From positions 5,878 to 43,430 of the forward strand of contig JAHQXD010000003.1 in assembly GCA_019449655.1 (NCBI GenBank): 37,553 nucleotides of DNA, written 5' to 3'. The stretch comes from Ferrigenium straubiae (GTDB lineage Bacteria; Pseudomonadota; Gammaproteobacteria; Burkholderiales; Gallionellaceae). Shown here one piece after another: positions 24,342-36,977 of the stretch (its first letter is position 1; each line of letters begins with the position of its first letter). Both the position numbers and the translations under genes were made by a program. Below the pieces are notes generated by a model. That model was not told where the DNA came from, searched no databases, and worked only from the letters and a program-made list of their open reading frames with translations.

Positions 24342-25607
24342 ATGATCGGCAAACTCCTGTTTTTCGCGGCCTGCCTGCTCACGCTGCTGCCCGGCGCAGG
24401 CCGGGCCGACGACGCATGGATTAAAACCGGCGCCGACGGCCAACCCGAGGTACAGCTTTACTTCTTCTGGTCGCTCACCTGCCCGCACTGCACCGAGGCG
24501 CGCCCCTACATCGAGGCGCTCCCCGAGGCGCGCCCCTGGGTGAGGCTGCACAATCTTGAACTCAGCCGCCATCCGGAAAACGTGCGCCGCTACGAGGACA
24601 TGGCGCGGCAGCTCGGCGAGGACGCGGCAGCCGTCCCGGCGCTGCTGTTCTGCGGCGAGATGCATGTCGGCTGGGACAGCGACGCAACCACCGGCGCGCT
24701 AATACGCGAACGCCTCGACGACTGCCGCGCGCGCGCCCTAGACGGGAAGGTGGCGCAGGCGGCACCGGCCGAACCCCTCCGCCTGCCGCTGGTCGGCGCA
24801 ATCGATCCCGCGAGTCTCTCGCTGCCCGCGCTCACCCTCGTGCTCGCCGGGCTGGATGCCTTCAACCCCTGCGCCTTCTTCGTGCTGCTGTTCCTGCTCT
24901 CGATGATGGCGCACCAGAAAAGCCGCGGCCGCATGCTGCTCGTCGGCGGCGTCTTCGTGCTGGTGTCCGGCGTCATGTACTTCGCCTTCATGGCGGCCTG
25001 GCTGAACGTCTTCCAGCTCTTCGGCCACCTCGCCTGGGTCACGCTGGCCGCGGGCGTACTCGCCGTCTTCGTCGGCGCGGTGAACGTGAAGGATTTTTTC
25101 CGCTTCAAGCAGGGCTTCACCTTATCCATCCCGGAATCGAAAAAGCCCGGCATCTTCCGCCGCACCCGCGCGATCCTCGATGCCGGCAACCTGCCGGCCA
25201 TGCTCGCCGCCACGATGTTCCTGGCCATCGCCGCGAACTTCTACGAGCTGCTGTGCACGGCGGGCTTCCCGATGGTCTACACGCGCCTGCTCACGCTGGC
25301 CGACCTCGCGCCCGCCGCGCGCTACGGCTATCTCGCCGCGTATAATCTGATCTACGTCCTGCCGCTGGCGCTGATCGTCGCAGTGTTCGCCTTCAGCCTC
25401 GGCGCGAGAAAGCTCACGGAACGCGAAGGCCGCTTGCTCAAGCTGATGTCCGGCGCGATGATGCTGGAGCTCGGTGTCCTGCTGCTGATCGCGCCGGATT
25501 ACCTCGGCCGGGTCGGCGTCGCCTTCGGGCTGATGGCAGCAGCGGTCGGAATCACCTGGATCGCCGCGCGGCTAACCAGGGGCCATGACGAAGAAAACAA
25601 GAAATGA
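24342..25607 (+). CDS. Thioredoxin-like/CcdA-like membrane thiol-disulfide protein
   Basis: A 421-residue membrane protein that joins two redox modules. A signal peptide (1-22) leads into a periplasmic thioredoxin-like domain with the active-site pair C47-P-H-C50 in WSLTCPHCTEARP. From about residue 155 six to eight membrane helices follow with GLDAFNPCAFFVLL and NFYELLCTAGFPMVY; these membrane cysteines are placed like those of CcdA/DsbD. The likely role is to carry reducing power across the inner membrane to its own periplasmic thioredoxin domain. In DsbD the domain order differs. The gene ends 15 bases before the cation transporter, so the two are probably one operon. Confidence 0.85.
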   Translation: MIGKLLFFAACLLTLLPGAGRADDAWIKTGADGQPEVQLYFFWSLTCPHCTEARPYIEALPEARPWVRLHNLELSRHPENVRRYEDMARQLGEDAAAVPALLFCGEMHVGWDSDATTGALIRERLDDCRARALDGKVAQAAPAEPLRLPLVGAIDPASLSLPALTLVLAGLDAFNPCAFFVLLFLLSMMAHQKSRGRMLLVGGVFVLVSGVMYFAFMAAWLNVFQLFGHLAWVTLAAGVLAVFVGAVNVKDFFRFKQGFTLSIPESKKPGIFRRTRAILDAGNLPAMLAATMFLAIAANFYELLCTAGFPMVYTRLLTLADLAPAARYGYLAAYNLIYVLPLALIVAVFAFSLGARKLTEREGRLLKLMSGAMMLELGVLLLIAPDYLGRVGVAFGLMAAAVGITWIAARLTRGHDEENKK

Positions 25608-25622
25608 ACAACGAGGAATTTA

Positions 25623-26522
25623 ATGAACACTCACGGCCACTCGCATAGCCATAACTACGACCGCGCCTTCGCCACCGGCATCACGATCAACGTGGTGTTC
25701 GTGCTGGTCGAGGCGTATTACGGCTGGCTGACGGATTCGCTCGCGCTGCTCTCCGACGCGAGCCACAACCTGAGCGACGTGCTGGGCCTGCTCATGGCCT
25801 GGGGCGGCTTCTACCTCGCGCGGCTGCGTCCCAGCCAGCGGCACACCTACGGCCTGGGGCGCGCGACCATGATGGCGGCGGTGTTCAACGCGCTGGTGCT
25901 GCTGGTTGCGACGGGCGGCATCGTCCTGGAAGCCATCGAGAGGTTCGCCAATCCGGTGCCGATCCAGGGCGGCGCCGTCATGGTTGTGGCCGGCATCGGC
26001 ATCGCGGTCAACGGCTTCACCGCTTGGCTGTTCATGCCGCGCGGCGAACGGCACGACCTCAACCTGCGCGGCGCGTACCTGCACATGGTGGCGGACGCCC
26101 TGGTTTCGCTCGGCGTCGTCATCGCCGCCGCGCTGTTCGTCTGGACCGGCTGGACCTGGCTGGACCCGGCGATCAGCCTGGTGATCGCGCTGGTGATCCT
26201 GTTCGGCACTTGGGACCTGCTGCACCACTCGCTGCGCCTCTCGCTGGACGGCGTGCCGGCCTCGATCGAACTGGATGAGGTATCGGATTACCTGTCCGGC
26301 CTGCCCGGCGTGAAAGCGATCCACGACCTGCATGTCTGGGCGATGAGCACCTCGGAAACCGCCCTGACCGTGCACCTCATCATGCCGGACGGCCAGCCCG
26401 GCGACGACTTCCTGTGCCGCATCGCGAATTATCTGCACGACGAATTCGACATCGACCACACCACCATCCAGGTCGAGACGGGCGAGCATCCCTGCGTGCT
26501 GTCGGGGCATGCCGCACATTGA
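25623..26522 (+). CDS. Cation diffusion facilitator (CzcD-like divalent metal exporter)
   Basis: An inner-membrane proton antiporter for Zn, Co, Cd or similar ions, 299 residues. The N-terminus is His-rich (HGHSHSH). Six membrane helices are seen; helix 2 carries SDASHNLSD and helix 5 HMVADALVSLG, the metal-site pairs of the family. The cytoplasmic C-terminal domain (about 205-299) has the CDF pattern VKAIHDLHVWAMSTSE and ends with a further His/Cys-containing tail. The metal cannot be told from sequence alone. GAGGA before the ATG gives a good ribosome site. Confidence 0.95.
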   Translation: MNTHGHSHSHNYDRAFATGITINVVFVLVEAYYGWLTDSLALLSDASHNLSDVLGLLMAWGGFYLARLRPSQRHTYGLGRATMMAAVFNALVLLVATGGIVLEAIERFANPVPIQGGAVMVVAGIGIAVNGFTAWLFMPRGERHDLNLRGAYLHMVADALVSLGVVIAAALFVWTGWTWLDPAISLVIALVILFGTWDLLHHSLRLSLDGVPASIELDEVSDYLSGLPGVKAIHDLHVWAMSTSETALTVHLIMPDGQPGDDFLCRIANYLHDEFDIDHTTIQVETGEHPCVLSGHAAH

Positions 26523-26865
26523 AGCAATCAACCTGAAGAAACCGATTAGCCACGGATAGACACGGATTAACACCGATAAAGGAAATCGACTCTGGTACCT
26601 TTACGGTATTTTTGGCCGAAGCAATCGAATTAAACTGGGCCCAATGCGCTGGAAGCCGTTGGCAGTGATTTTGAAGGGGACACTGGGATGCAGAGCTGAA
26701 ACTGTGGCGCATTCCCCGCTCCGCCGTCCGCACCCTCGGGCTTGCCGGCAGAGTGGTGAAACATGCCTAATAATGGAGATGTCGTGTATCCATCTATAGA
26801 CATGAAACTCCACCTATGGCCACAAATGTCTATAGGTGGGTATTTTTGAAGGTGTATATTTCACG
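26523..26865. other. Gene-free segment before the integron-type cassette
   Basis: About 340 bases without a recognisable gene. It starts with GCCACGGATAGACACGGATT at 26549, a short-period phrase of a kind often found dispersed in betaproteobacterial intergenic DNA. An AT-rich stem-loop region occupies 26790-26847. A GCCTAAT at 26765-26771 is a faint resemblance to an attC outer box, but the rest of an attC is not there. Confidence 0.45.
26790..26847 (+). repeat. Stem-loop with two alternative pairings
   Basis: The segment ATGTCTATAGGTGG (26826-26839) can pair with CCATCTATAGACAT (26790-26803, 13 of 14) or, through ATAGGTGG, with CCACCTAT (26810-26817, perfect). The two pairings exclude each other. 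A run of five Ts at 26843-26847 follows, so one form could act as a weak terminator or attenuator before the cassette gene. Confidence 0.6.
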
Positions 26866-27501
26866 TTAGCACTCAAAAGCAAATGACTGGAGCAGAATAC
26901 AAAGAAGCTGAACATCCCAAACTGAACGGTGAGGTTTGGATTGACGGCAAACGGATCTATTCTGGATTGACTCCAAGAATTGGGGAGTCAGGCTTACGAA
27001 TAGATAGATTGAAATATAACAAGACCGCATATTTTGTAGAGCATGAAGGCCCACATTTTGGCTTTACTCTTATAACCACATTCTTATTGACAAGTCTGAC
27101 TACCGAAGACCTTTCGAAAGGTGCTAGCTTTACATTTTCTGGCCCTTATCTTGGGGGCACAATGATGCGCGGCCATTCCCATGGTGGTATTGGCCCCCTA
27201 GTTCGGCACATTACGCATCTCAATTTTTATATTTGCATTCGTCAAGAGCAGTTCTATTTTGAATTTTCCGGGAAGACCGGCGAGCTTTTACCTTGGTCAT
27301 ACAACAATCCAATCCACAGCTATCCGAGAAGCCCTCAGGAATTCAAGGTTTGGTTTTACCTAACAAAAGAATTAATCCCTTCATTAAAAAAACATGAGGG
27401 TTTTATTAATGCAATGGCCGGGAAATTAAAGTCATGCTAACCCTACGCTCAAGTTCGCTCCCTCCGGTCGCTGGGACGCCGGCGCGCCCCTTAGCTCCAC
27501 G
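26866..27501 (+). mobile_element. Integron gene cassette (single, no integrase in window)
   Basis: A complete 636-base cassette. Integron integrases cut between G and TT of the R' box. The left junction reads CAC-G|TTAGCA (G at 26865) and the right CCAC-G|TTGGGC (G at 27501). Closing the cassette into a circle would give R' GTTAGCA, which is the exact complement of its own R'' box TGCTAAC at 27435. This is expected only for a real cassette. It holds one gene in the plus direction, whose stop lies within R''. Base composition is much richer in A+T than its surroundings. Confidence 0.85.
26883..27440 (+). CDS. Cassette-borne protein of unknown function
   Basis: A 185-residue protein that I do not recognise. 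It has no signal peptide; a short hydrophobic run FGFTLITTFLLTSLTT at about 59-74 may be a buried strand or helix rather than a membrane anchor. Aromatic residues and alternating patterns suggest a beta-rich fold. MRGHSHGGIGPLVRHITHL has three histidines that could bind metal. The gene starts 17 bases inside the cassette edge, with no strong ribosome site (only AAAAGCAA), and ends with TAA inside the attC R'' box. Codon use and AT content differ sharply from all neighbours, which indicates transfer. Confidence 0.85.
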   Translation: MTGAEYKEAEHPKLNGEVWIDGKRIYSGLTPRIGESGLRIDRLKYNKTAYFVEHEGPHFGFTLITTFLLTSLTTEDLSKGASFTFSGPYLGGTMMRGHSHGGIGPLVRHITHLNFYICIRQEQFYFEFSGKTGELLPWSYNNPIHSYPRSPQEFKVWFYLTKELIPSLKKHEGFINAMAGKLKSC

Positions 27502-27507
27502 TTGGGC
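27435..27507 (+). other. attC recombination site
   Basis: Boxes in order: R'' TGCTAAC (27435-27441), spacer CCTAC, L'' GCTCAAG (27447-27453), a 36-base variable terminal segment, L' CTTAGC (27490-27495), spacer TCCAC, R' GTTGGGC (27501-27507). L'' pairs with L' except for one extra C, which is the extrahelical base that marks the strand to be recombined. The total length of 73 bases is in the usual range. The current R' belongs partly to the flank. No attI or integrase gene is in the window. Confidence 0.88.
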
Positions 27508-27546
27508 GTCTTATAATAAAATCCCTTTGCATGCCGCACACCCTCT

Positions 27547-28375
27547 CTAACCCGCCCGCTGGCTCACCAGCGCCTCGGCGCTCAGCATGATGATCTCGAT
27601 CTCCTCGATGATCTCCTCCTGGCGCAGCGCGTTGTAGCGCAGGCGTAGCTTGGCCTCGTCCTTCTCCAGGCGGCGAATTGCGCTGTCCATGTGCTCCAGC
27701 CGCTTGCGGTTCTCCGCCATCAGCGAGGCGTAGAACACCTCGTGCAGCACGGCGTAGAGGTACTGCCCGGTGAGCTGCGAGAGGAACTGCGCCGGTTCGA
27801 GGTTGAGCAGCGGCGGATGCGAATGGGCCAGTTTCGTTCTGGGCGGCTCCAGCGGCAGCAACTGGCGCAGCCTTGGCGCGCCGCTTTCTTCGTCATGGTA
27901 CAGCGCGCCGATTCGCCACGCCTCTTCGGGGCGCTGCTGCTGAAGCTCGCCGAGCACCTTGGCCAGCCGCACCAGCGCGGCCTGCACCTCCTCGGCCACG
28001 CCGGAGCCTTCGACGAAGGCGGCAATGCGTTCGTCCCCTTGCAGCTTGGCCTCCAGCCTGCGCCCCACCACCACCGGCAGGGTGTCCTCCTGCCGCATGG
28101 CGGCATCGAGCGGCGCGAGCAGCGTCTCGTTGAAGTCGCCGCACAGGCCGCGCTCGGAGCCGAACACCAGCAGCAGTTGCCGCGCGCCGCCGGGATGCGC
28201 CGCGGTTTCGGGATAGAAGCCGAGGAAGTCCTGCGCGGCCGCCTCGATGCTCGCGACCGCACGGCGCTGCGTGCCGAGGAAGGACTCCAGCCGGCGCGTC
28301 TCCAACAGCGCGAGGTTTTTCATCGCGACCATGATGCCGTCGATCTCGTCGAGCGTCGCGAGCCGCTCCCTTACC

Positions 28376-28392
<17 letters not shown>
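27547..28392 (-). CDS. atpG: N-type ATPase gamma subunit
   Basis: Central stalk subunit of the rotary ATPase, 281 residues. The N-terminal coiled helix ([19 protein letters not shown], then [18 protein letters not shown]) and the C-terminal helix ending [20 protein letters not shown] form the shaft. The Rossmann-like middle has [17 protein letters not shown]. It is more divergent than housekeeping gamma subunits, as is usual for the N-type enzyme. Last gene of the operon; its ATG overlaps the atpA stop by 17 bases, and the attC site lies 40 bases past its stop in convergent orientation. Confidence 0.94.
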
Positions 28393-29873
<1,481 letters not shown>

Positions 29874-29884
<11 letters not shown>

Positions 29885-30623
29885 GACGCAATGCACCGCT
29901 GAAGAACTTCAATTCGTCGCGCAGGTTGGCGTGCAGGATCCACGGCCCGATGGCCACGTGGAATCCCGCGAGCAGCTCCGGGTTCTCGCGGTATACGACC
30001 GGTAACTCCCGTCCCGCCACGTCGGCCAGCGCGTGCGCGAGTTCGTCCCGCCTCTTTGCATCGAGCGCAAACGCGCTCTGCACCTTGAGTTCCAGTCCGG
30101 GCACGGCTGCGGCTTCCGCCACGGCGCGCCTGTCCTCGGGGCGCAGGCTGCGCAAATCCTCCAGCAACAAGGCATACAGCCGCGCCTCCAGCTCCGGCGT
30201 GGCCACACGCCCAAGCAGCCTGGCGGAGAATGCCGCGCCCTGCGCGATGCCCTGCTCCTCGACCGCGCGCTGCAAGTCGTGCTGGCGCCGTTCGTCGAGC
30301 ACGCGCCGCCGTTCGCGCTCCTCGGCAATCGACGCCTCCAGACCGGCCATGAGGCGCTCGCGCTCCGCCGCCAGTTCCTCGCGCAGCCGCGCCTGCGCCG
30401 CCTCTTTGTCCTTTTCCCATTGCGCGAGTTCGCGCTCGCAGCGCTGCCTGAGCTCGCCCGCCTCGGCCTCGATGCGCTTCGCGTCGGCCAGCGTCTTCTC
30501 GACCCCGGCGCGGCGTTTGGCGATGACATCGAGCACCGGGCGATACAAAAAGCGCTTCAGGATCCAGACCAGGATCAGGAAGTTGGCGATTTCGAGGGCG
30601 AAGGTCGTCCAGTCGAATTCCAC
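29874..30623 (-). CDS. atpF: N-type ATPase b subunit with delta-like C-terminal domain
   Basis: Peripheral stalk subunit of 249 residues, about 90 longer than a normal b subunit. An N-terminal membrane helix ([18 protein letters not shown]) is followed by a charged coiled coil to about residue 130. The last 110 residues have the pattern of a delta subunit C-terminus ([18 protein letters not shown], then [15 protein letters not shown]). No separate atpH gene exists in the operon, so this protein probably serves both roles. The gene is 15 bases after atpE. Confidence 0.9.
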
Positions 30624-30638
30624 GGTCGCCCCCGCCGT

Positions 30639-30905
30639 CTAATGAACCAGATACTGCAGCAGCGGGTTGCGGAACAGGATGATCAGCACGATCACCAGCA
30701 CGTAGATCGCCAGCGACTCGATCATCGCGAGGCCGATGAACAGCGTGCGCGTGATCGACTTCTCCGCCTCCGGCTGGCGCGCGAGCGCGTCGAGCGCCGA
30801 GCCGATCGCGCGCCCCATCGCCAGCGCCGGGAACATCACGCCGAGCGCGATCGCGAGTGCCGCCCCGACCGTGGAAAGCACCGTAAACAATGTCATGTCA
30901 CTCAT
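30639..30905 (-). CDS. atpE: N-type ATPase c subunit (rotor ring)
   Basis: Two-helix ring subunit of 88 residues. I place the start at 30905 with GGAGG nine bases upstream and an eight-base overlap with atpB. The loop ARQPE is at 42-46 and the ion-binding carboxylate is Glu63 in MIESLAIY. Compared with the Na+-binding Ilyobacter ring, the Gln of helix 1 is Met30 here, the Thr after Glu-Ser is Leu65, and the Tyr is kept (Tyr68). With two sodium ligands missing, proton coupling looks more likely. This is inference from alignment by eye. Confidence 0.94.
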   Translation of the reverse strand: MSDMTLFTVLSTVGAALAIALGVMFPALAMGRAIGSALDALARQPEAEKSITRTLFIGLAMIESLAIYVLVIVLIILFRNPLLQYLVH

Positions 30906-31587
30906 CACCATCCCCCTCCTCGTCTCGTTCAAGATTCTGTTGCGACTGCATGGCGCCCGCCACGTAGATCAGCGCCAGCATGCCAAAAATATACGCCTGC
31001 ACCATCGCCTCGACGATGTGCAGCATCATCAGCGGCACAGGCGCGAGCACTCCCGCGACCAGCAGCACCAGTAGCGCCGCCATTTCCAGGCTCATGATGT
31101 TGCCGAACAGGCGCACCGCGAGCGCGGCGGTGCGCGTCACCTCGCTGATGAGGTGGAACGGCAGCAGGATCGGGCTGGGGCTGAGGTAGTGCCGCAGATA
31201 GCGCCGCACCCCCTGGCTGCGCGCGCCGAACCAGTGCACCGAGAGGAACACCAGCAGCGCGAGCCCCGAGGTCACCGACAGGTTCCCGGTCGGCCCGTGC
31301 AGGCCCGGAATGATGCCGAGCAGGTTTGAGACCAGGATGTAGATCCACAGCGTGCCGATGAACGGCAGCAGCAGCTGCGCGCGCTCCGGTAGCACCGCCT
31401 CGATCGCCGCCTCGATGGCCGACACCGCGCCTTCCAGCACGGTCTGCACCGGGCCGGGATCGAGCGCCAGATGCTGCGTTGCGAGCGCGCAGAACAGCCC
31501 CAGCGCGGCCATCACGCCCCAGGTCGTCACGACGACCGAGGTGATCGCGAGCGGGCCGATGTGGAACCAGATGGCTGCCTCTTCCAT
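30898..31587 (-). CDS. atpB: N-type ATPase a subunit
   Basis: Ion-channel subunit of the membrane sector, 229 residues with five or so helices. The essential arginine sits in TAALAVRLFGNIMSLEMAAL, and LHGPTGNLSVTSGLALLVFL is the preceding conserved helix. The charged C-terminus (LERDEEGDGDE) is unusual. Its ATG shares one base with the atpQ stop. In the standard N-type order an atpR gene would lie between these two; no space is left for one. Confidence 0.95.
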   Translation of the reverse strand: MEEAAIWFHIGPLAITSVVVTTWGVMAALGLFCALATQHLALDPGPVQTVLEGAVSAIEAAIEAVLPERAQLLLPFIGTLWIYILVSNLLGIIPGLHGPTGNLSVTSGLALLVFLSVHWFGARSQGVRRYLRHYLSPSPILLPFHLISEVTRTAALAVRLFGNIMSLEMAALLVLLVAGVLAPVPLMMLHIVEAMVQAYIFGMLALIYVAGAMQSQQNLERDEEGDGDE

Positions 31588-31855
31588 CAGTCATGCTCCC
31601 TGACAAAGATGTAGACATTGACGATGCCGAGAACCAGTCCGGCAAACAGCAGCACCATCGTCCATAAGATCGAATAGTCCTCGGCCATGTTGTCCAGCCA
31701 GTTGCCGAGGTAGGCGCCGACGATCACCGGCAACACGAACAGCAGTGCCAGCGTACCCATGAACACCGACTGCGCGAGCAGCGTGGAGCGCTCCTTCTCC
31801 GCACGCTTCATGCGCTTCACCTGCTTCTCGACCGCCTTGCGCAACTGTTCGTCGT

Positions 31856-31859
<4 letters not shown>
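31587..31859 (-). CDS. atpQ: AtpI/AtpQ-like small membrane protein of the N-type ATPase
   Basis: A 90-residue protein with a basic N-terminal helix (RKAVEKQVKRMKRAEKERST) and two membrane helices (MGTLALLFVLPVIVGAYLGN and WTMVLLFAGLVLGIVNVYIF). It matches the F0F1-assembly (AtpI/ATPase gene 1) type usual in N-type operons. It probably assists assembly of the c ring or ion supply, as AtpI does. Its start overlaps the atpC stop by four bases. Confidence 0.9.
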
Positions 31860-35210
<3,351 letters not shown>

Positions 35211-35328
35211 GTCTGCCTCAATTGAAGCGCCGAGGCGCTCACTATAACAGGCTGCCGGAAAATACGGATGCTTGTGATGCCGCGAGATAAGGCGTTTAAT
35301 TTGTGCCCCATCGCCAGAGGAGCCAGCC
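35211..35328. promoter_or_regulatory. Divergent promoter region, CYTH-CHAD/ATPase versus macrodomain gene
   Basis: Both units must start within these 118 bases. A TATAAC at 35243-35248 on the plus strand could be a -10 for the macrodomain gene, but a matching -35 is poor. No repeats or operators stand out. Confidence 0.35.
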
Positions 35329-35847
35329 ATGACAACTTTGCTGCGAGCCATCCAGGGCGACATCACCACGCTCAGGGTCGATGCGATCGTCAACGCCGCC
35401 AACTCCTCGCTGCTCGGCGGCGGGGGTGTGGACGGCGCGATCCACCGCGCCGCCGGGCCGGAACTGCTGGAGGAATGCCGGATGCTCGGCGGTTGCATGG
35501 CGGGCGAAGCGAAGCTCACCAAGGGCTACCGCCTGCCCGCGAAATTCGTGATCCACACGGTCGGCCCGGTGTGGCGCGGCGGCATGCATGGCGAGCCGGA
35601 ACTGCTGGGTTCCTGCTACCGCAACTCGCTGCGGCTTGCCGCGGAACACGGTGCGCACAGCATCGCCTTTCCCTGCATCAGCACCGGCGTCTACGGCTAT
35701 CCGGCGGCGCCCGCCGCGCGGGTCGCGGTCGAAACCGTGCGCACCGCACTGCCGCAACTCGGCTCGATCCGCGAGGTGATCTTCTGCTGCTTTTCCGCGG
35801 GCGACCTCGCCATCTATCGCAGACTCCTTGATGCCGCACCCGCCTGA
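35329..35847 (+). CDS. ymdB: Macrodomain protein, O-acetyl-ADP-ribose deacetylase type
   Basis: A 172-residue stand-alone macrodomain of the MacroD/YmdB class that removes ADP-ribose esters or ADP-ribosyl groups. The ligand pocket is complete: [34 protein letters not shown], and ISTGVYGYP. Length and order agree with E. coli YmdB. The start has GGAG in CAGAGGAGCC upstream. The next gene begins before this one ends, so the two are probably translated together. Confidence 0.95.
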   Translation: MTTLLRAIQGDITTLRVDAIVNAANSSLLGGGGVDGAIHRAAGPELLEECRMLGGCMAGEAKLTKGYRLPAKFVIHTVGPVWRGGMHGEPELLGSCYRNSLRLAAEHGAHSIAFPCISTGVYGYPAAPAARVAVETVRTALPQLGSIREVIFCCFSAGDLAIYRRLLDAAPA

Positions 35848-36616
35848 CCGGAGGACTCTCGGCCTGTGGCTGTTCGTCGCGGCGCTGGCCGTCCTCGCGT
35901 GGATGCTGCCGCGCATCCCGCAGCCGCTGCAATACCATGATTTCGCCGACCAACGCGCCTGCTTCGGCGTGCCCAACTGCCTCGACACCGCCTCCAACGC
36001 GCTGTTCGTGCTCGCGGGGCTGGCGGGCCTGCATTTCCTGTTCAACAATGCGGGGCGCCGCGCCTTCATCGATCGGCGCGAAGCCATCCCCTACCGGCTG
36101 CTGTTCATTGCCGCGATCCTGGTCGGCCTCGGCTCCGGTTACTATCACCTCGCGCCCGACAACGACCGGCTGGTATGGGATCGCGCCGCAATCTCGCTCG
36201 CGCTAATGTCCCTGCTCACCGCGATCCTCTGCGAGCGCGTCAGCGTAGCCAACGGGCTGCGCCTGCTGCCGCTCCTGCTCGCCGCCGGCCTGGGCAGCGC
36301 GTTCTGGTGGGGCTGGAGCGAGGCGCAGGGCGCAGGCGACCTGCGCGCCTACGGCCTGATGCAGCTCCATCCCATGCTGCTGATCCCGCTGCTGCTGATC
36401 CCGCTGCTGCTCAGACTCTACCCGCCGCGCTACAGCGGTGACCGCGACATCCTCGCCGTCATCGCCCTCTACCTCGTCGCCCTGCTGTTCGACCTCGCCG
36501 ACCGCCAGGTCGCCGCCCTGTCCGGCGTGGTCAGCGGCCACACCGCCAAGCACATCGTCGCCGCGCTGGCGATGTACTGGGTGGTGGTGCGGCTGAGGCG
36601 GCGGCGCATTACTTGA
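35831..36616 (+). CDS. Ceramidase-like (CREST-type) integral membrane protein
   Basis: A 261-residue protein with seven hydrophobic helices. Family marks are [36 protein letters not shown] and [16 protein letters not shown], the Ser, Asp and His residues of the alkaline-ceramidase superfamily of metal-dependent membrane hydrolases. The ATG at 35831 overlaps the macrodomain gene by 17 bases. The true substrate in bacteria without ceramide is unknown; another amide or ester lipid is possible. Confidence 0.85.
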   Translation: MPHPPDRRTLGLWLFVAALAVLAWMLPRIPQPLQYHDFADQRACFGVPNCLDTASNALFVLAGLAGLHFLFNNAGRRAFIDRREAIPYRLLFIAAILVGLGSGYYHLAPDNDRLVWDRAAISLALMSLLTAILCERVSVANGLRLLPLLLAAGLGSAFWWGWSEAQGAGDLRAYGLMQLHPMLLIPLLLIPLLLRLYPPRYSGDRDILAVIALYLVALLFDLADRQVAALSGVVSGHTAKHIVAALAMYWVVVRLRRRRIT

Positions 36617-36619
36617 TCG

Positions 36620-36648
36620 TTGAATATCATTAACATATTTGTTAATAT
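36620..36648 (+). promoter_or_regulatory. Promoter and palindromic operator of the toxin-antitoxin pair
   Basis: TTGAAT (36620-36625) and TAATAT (36643-36648) are -35 and -10 boxes spaced 17 bases. The palindrome ATTAACATATTTGTTAAT (36629-36646) fills the space between them, an ideal place for autorepression by the antitoxin. Transcription would start very near the toxin ATG. Confidence 0.55.
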
Positions 36649-36653
36649 TTCGC

Positions 36654-36977
36654 ATGAGCTACACCATCATCTACTACAGTGAGGCGCTGCAACAGGAGAT
36701 CATGTCCTTACCAGCCACCTTGCAGGCACGCTACATCGGGCTGACCGCCAGAATGATGGTGCATGGCGCAAATCTCGGGCAGCCGCATACCGAAGCCTTT
36801 GGAGATGGATTGTTCGAGTTGCGTTTGAAAGGAGCCGAAGGCATTGCCCGTGTGTTTTACTGCACGCTGATCGACCGGCAAATCGTCATGCTGCATTGCT
36901 TCGTCAAGAAGTCGCAGAAAACGCCGGCCAAGGAGCGCAGAATCGCCGAGAAACGAATGAAGGAGGTAAAGCAATGA
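36654..36977 (+). CDS. HigB/RelE-type toxin (phage Gp49-like family)
   Basis: A 107-residue ribosome-dependent mRNA endonuclease candidate. The family pattern is clear: DGLFELRLKGAEGIARVFYC, QIVMLHCFVKKSQKTPAKE and a basic C-terminus. I start at the ATG at 36654; no Shine-Dalgarno sequence precedes it and the predicted transcript begins about here, so it may be leaderless. Its stop overlaps the antitoxin start by four bases (ATGA). The toxin-first order is typical of higBA. Confidence 0.92.
   Translation: MSYTIIYYSEALQQEIMSLPATLQARYIGLTARMMVHGANLGQPHTEAFGDGLFELRLKGAEGIARVFYCTLIDRQIVMLHCFVKKSQKTPAKERRIAEKRMKEVKQ

Noticed and set aside
26765..26865. A second, upstream attC site ending at the cassette's left edge
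   Set aside because: Only a GCCTAAT and the final CACG resemble attC parts. L boxes do not pair, so the left flank is more likely a secondary insertion site.
35211..35522. An open frame that would extend the CYTH-CHAD protein upstream by about 100 residues
   Set aside because: It runs antisense through the start of the macrodomain gene, and the CYTH domain plainly begins at Met (35210) with a ribosome site before it.
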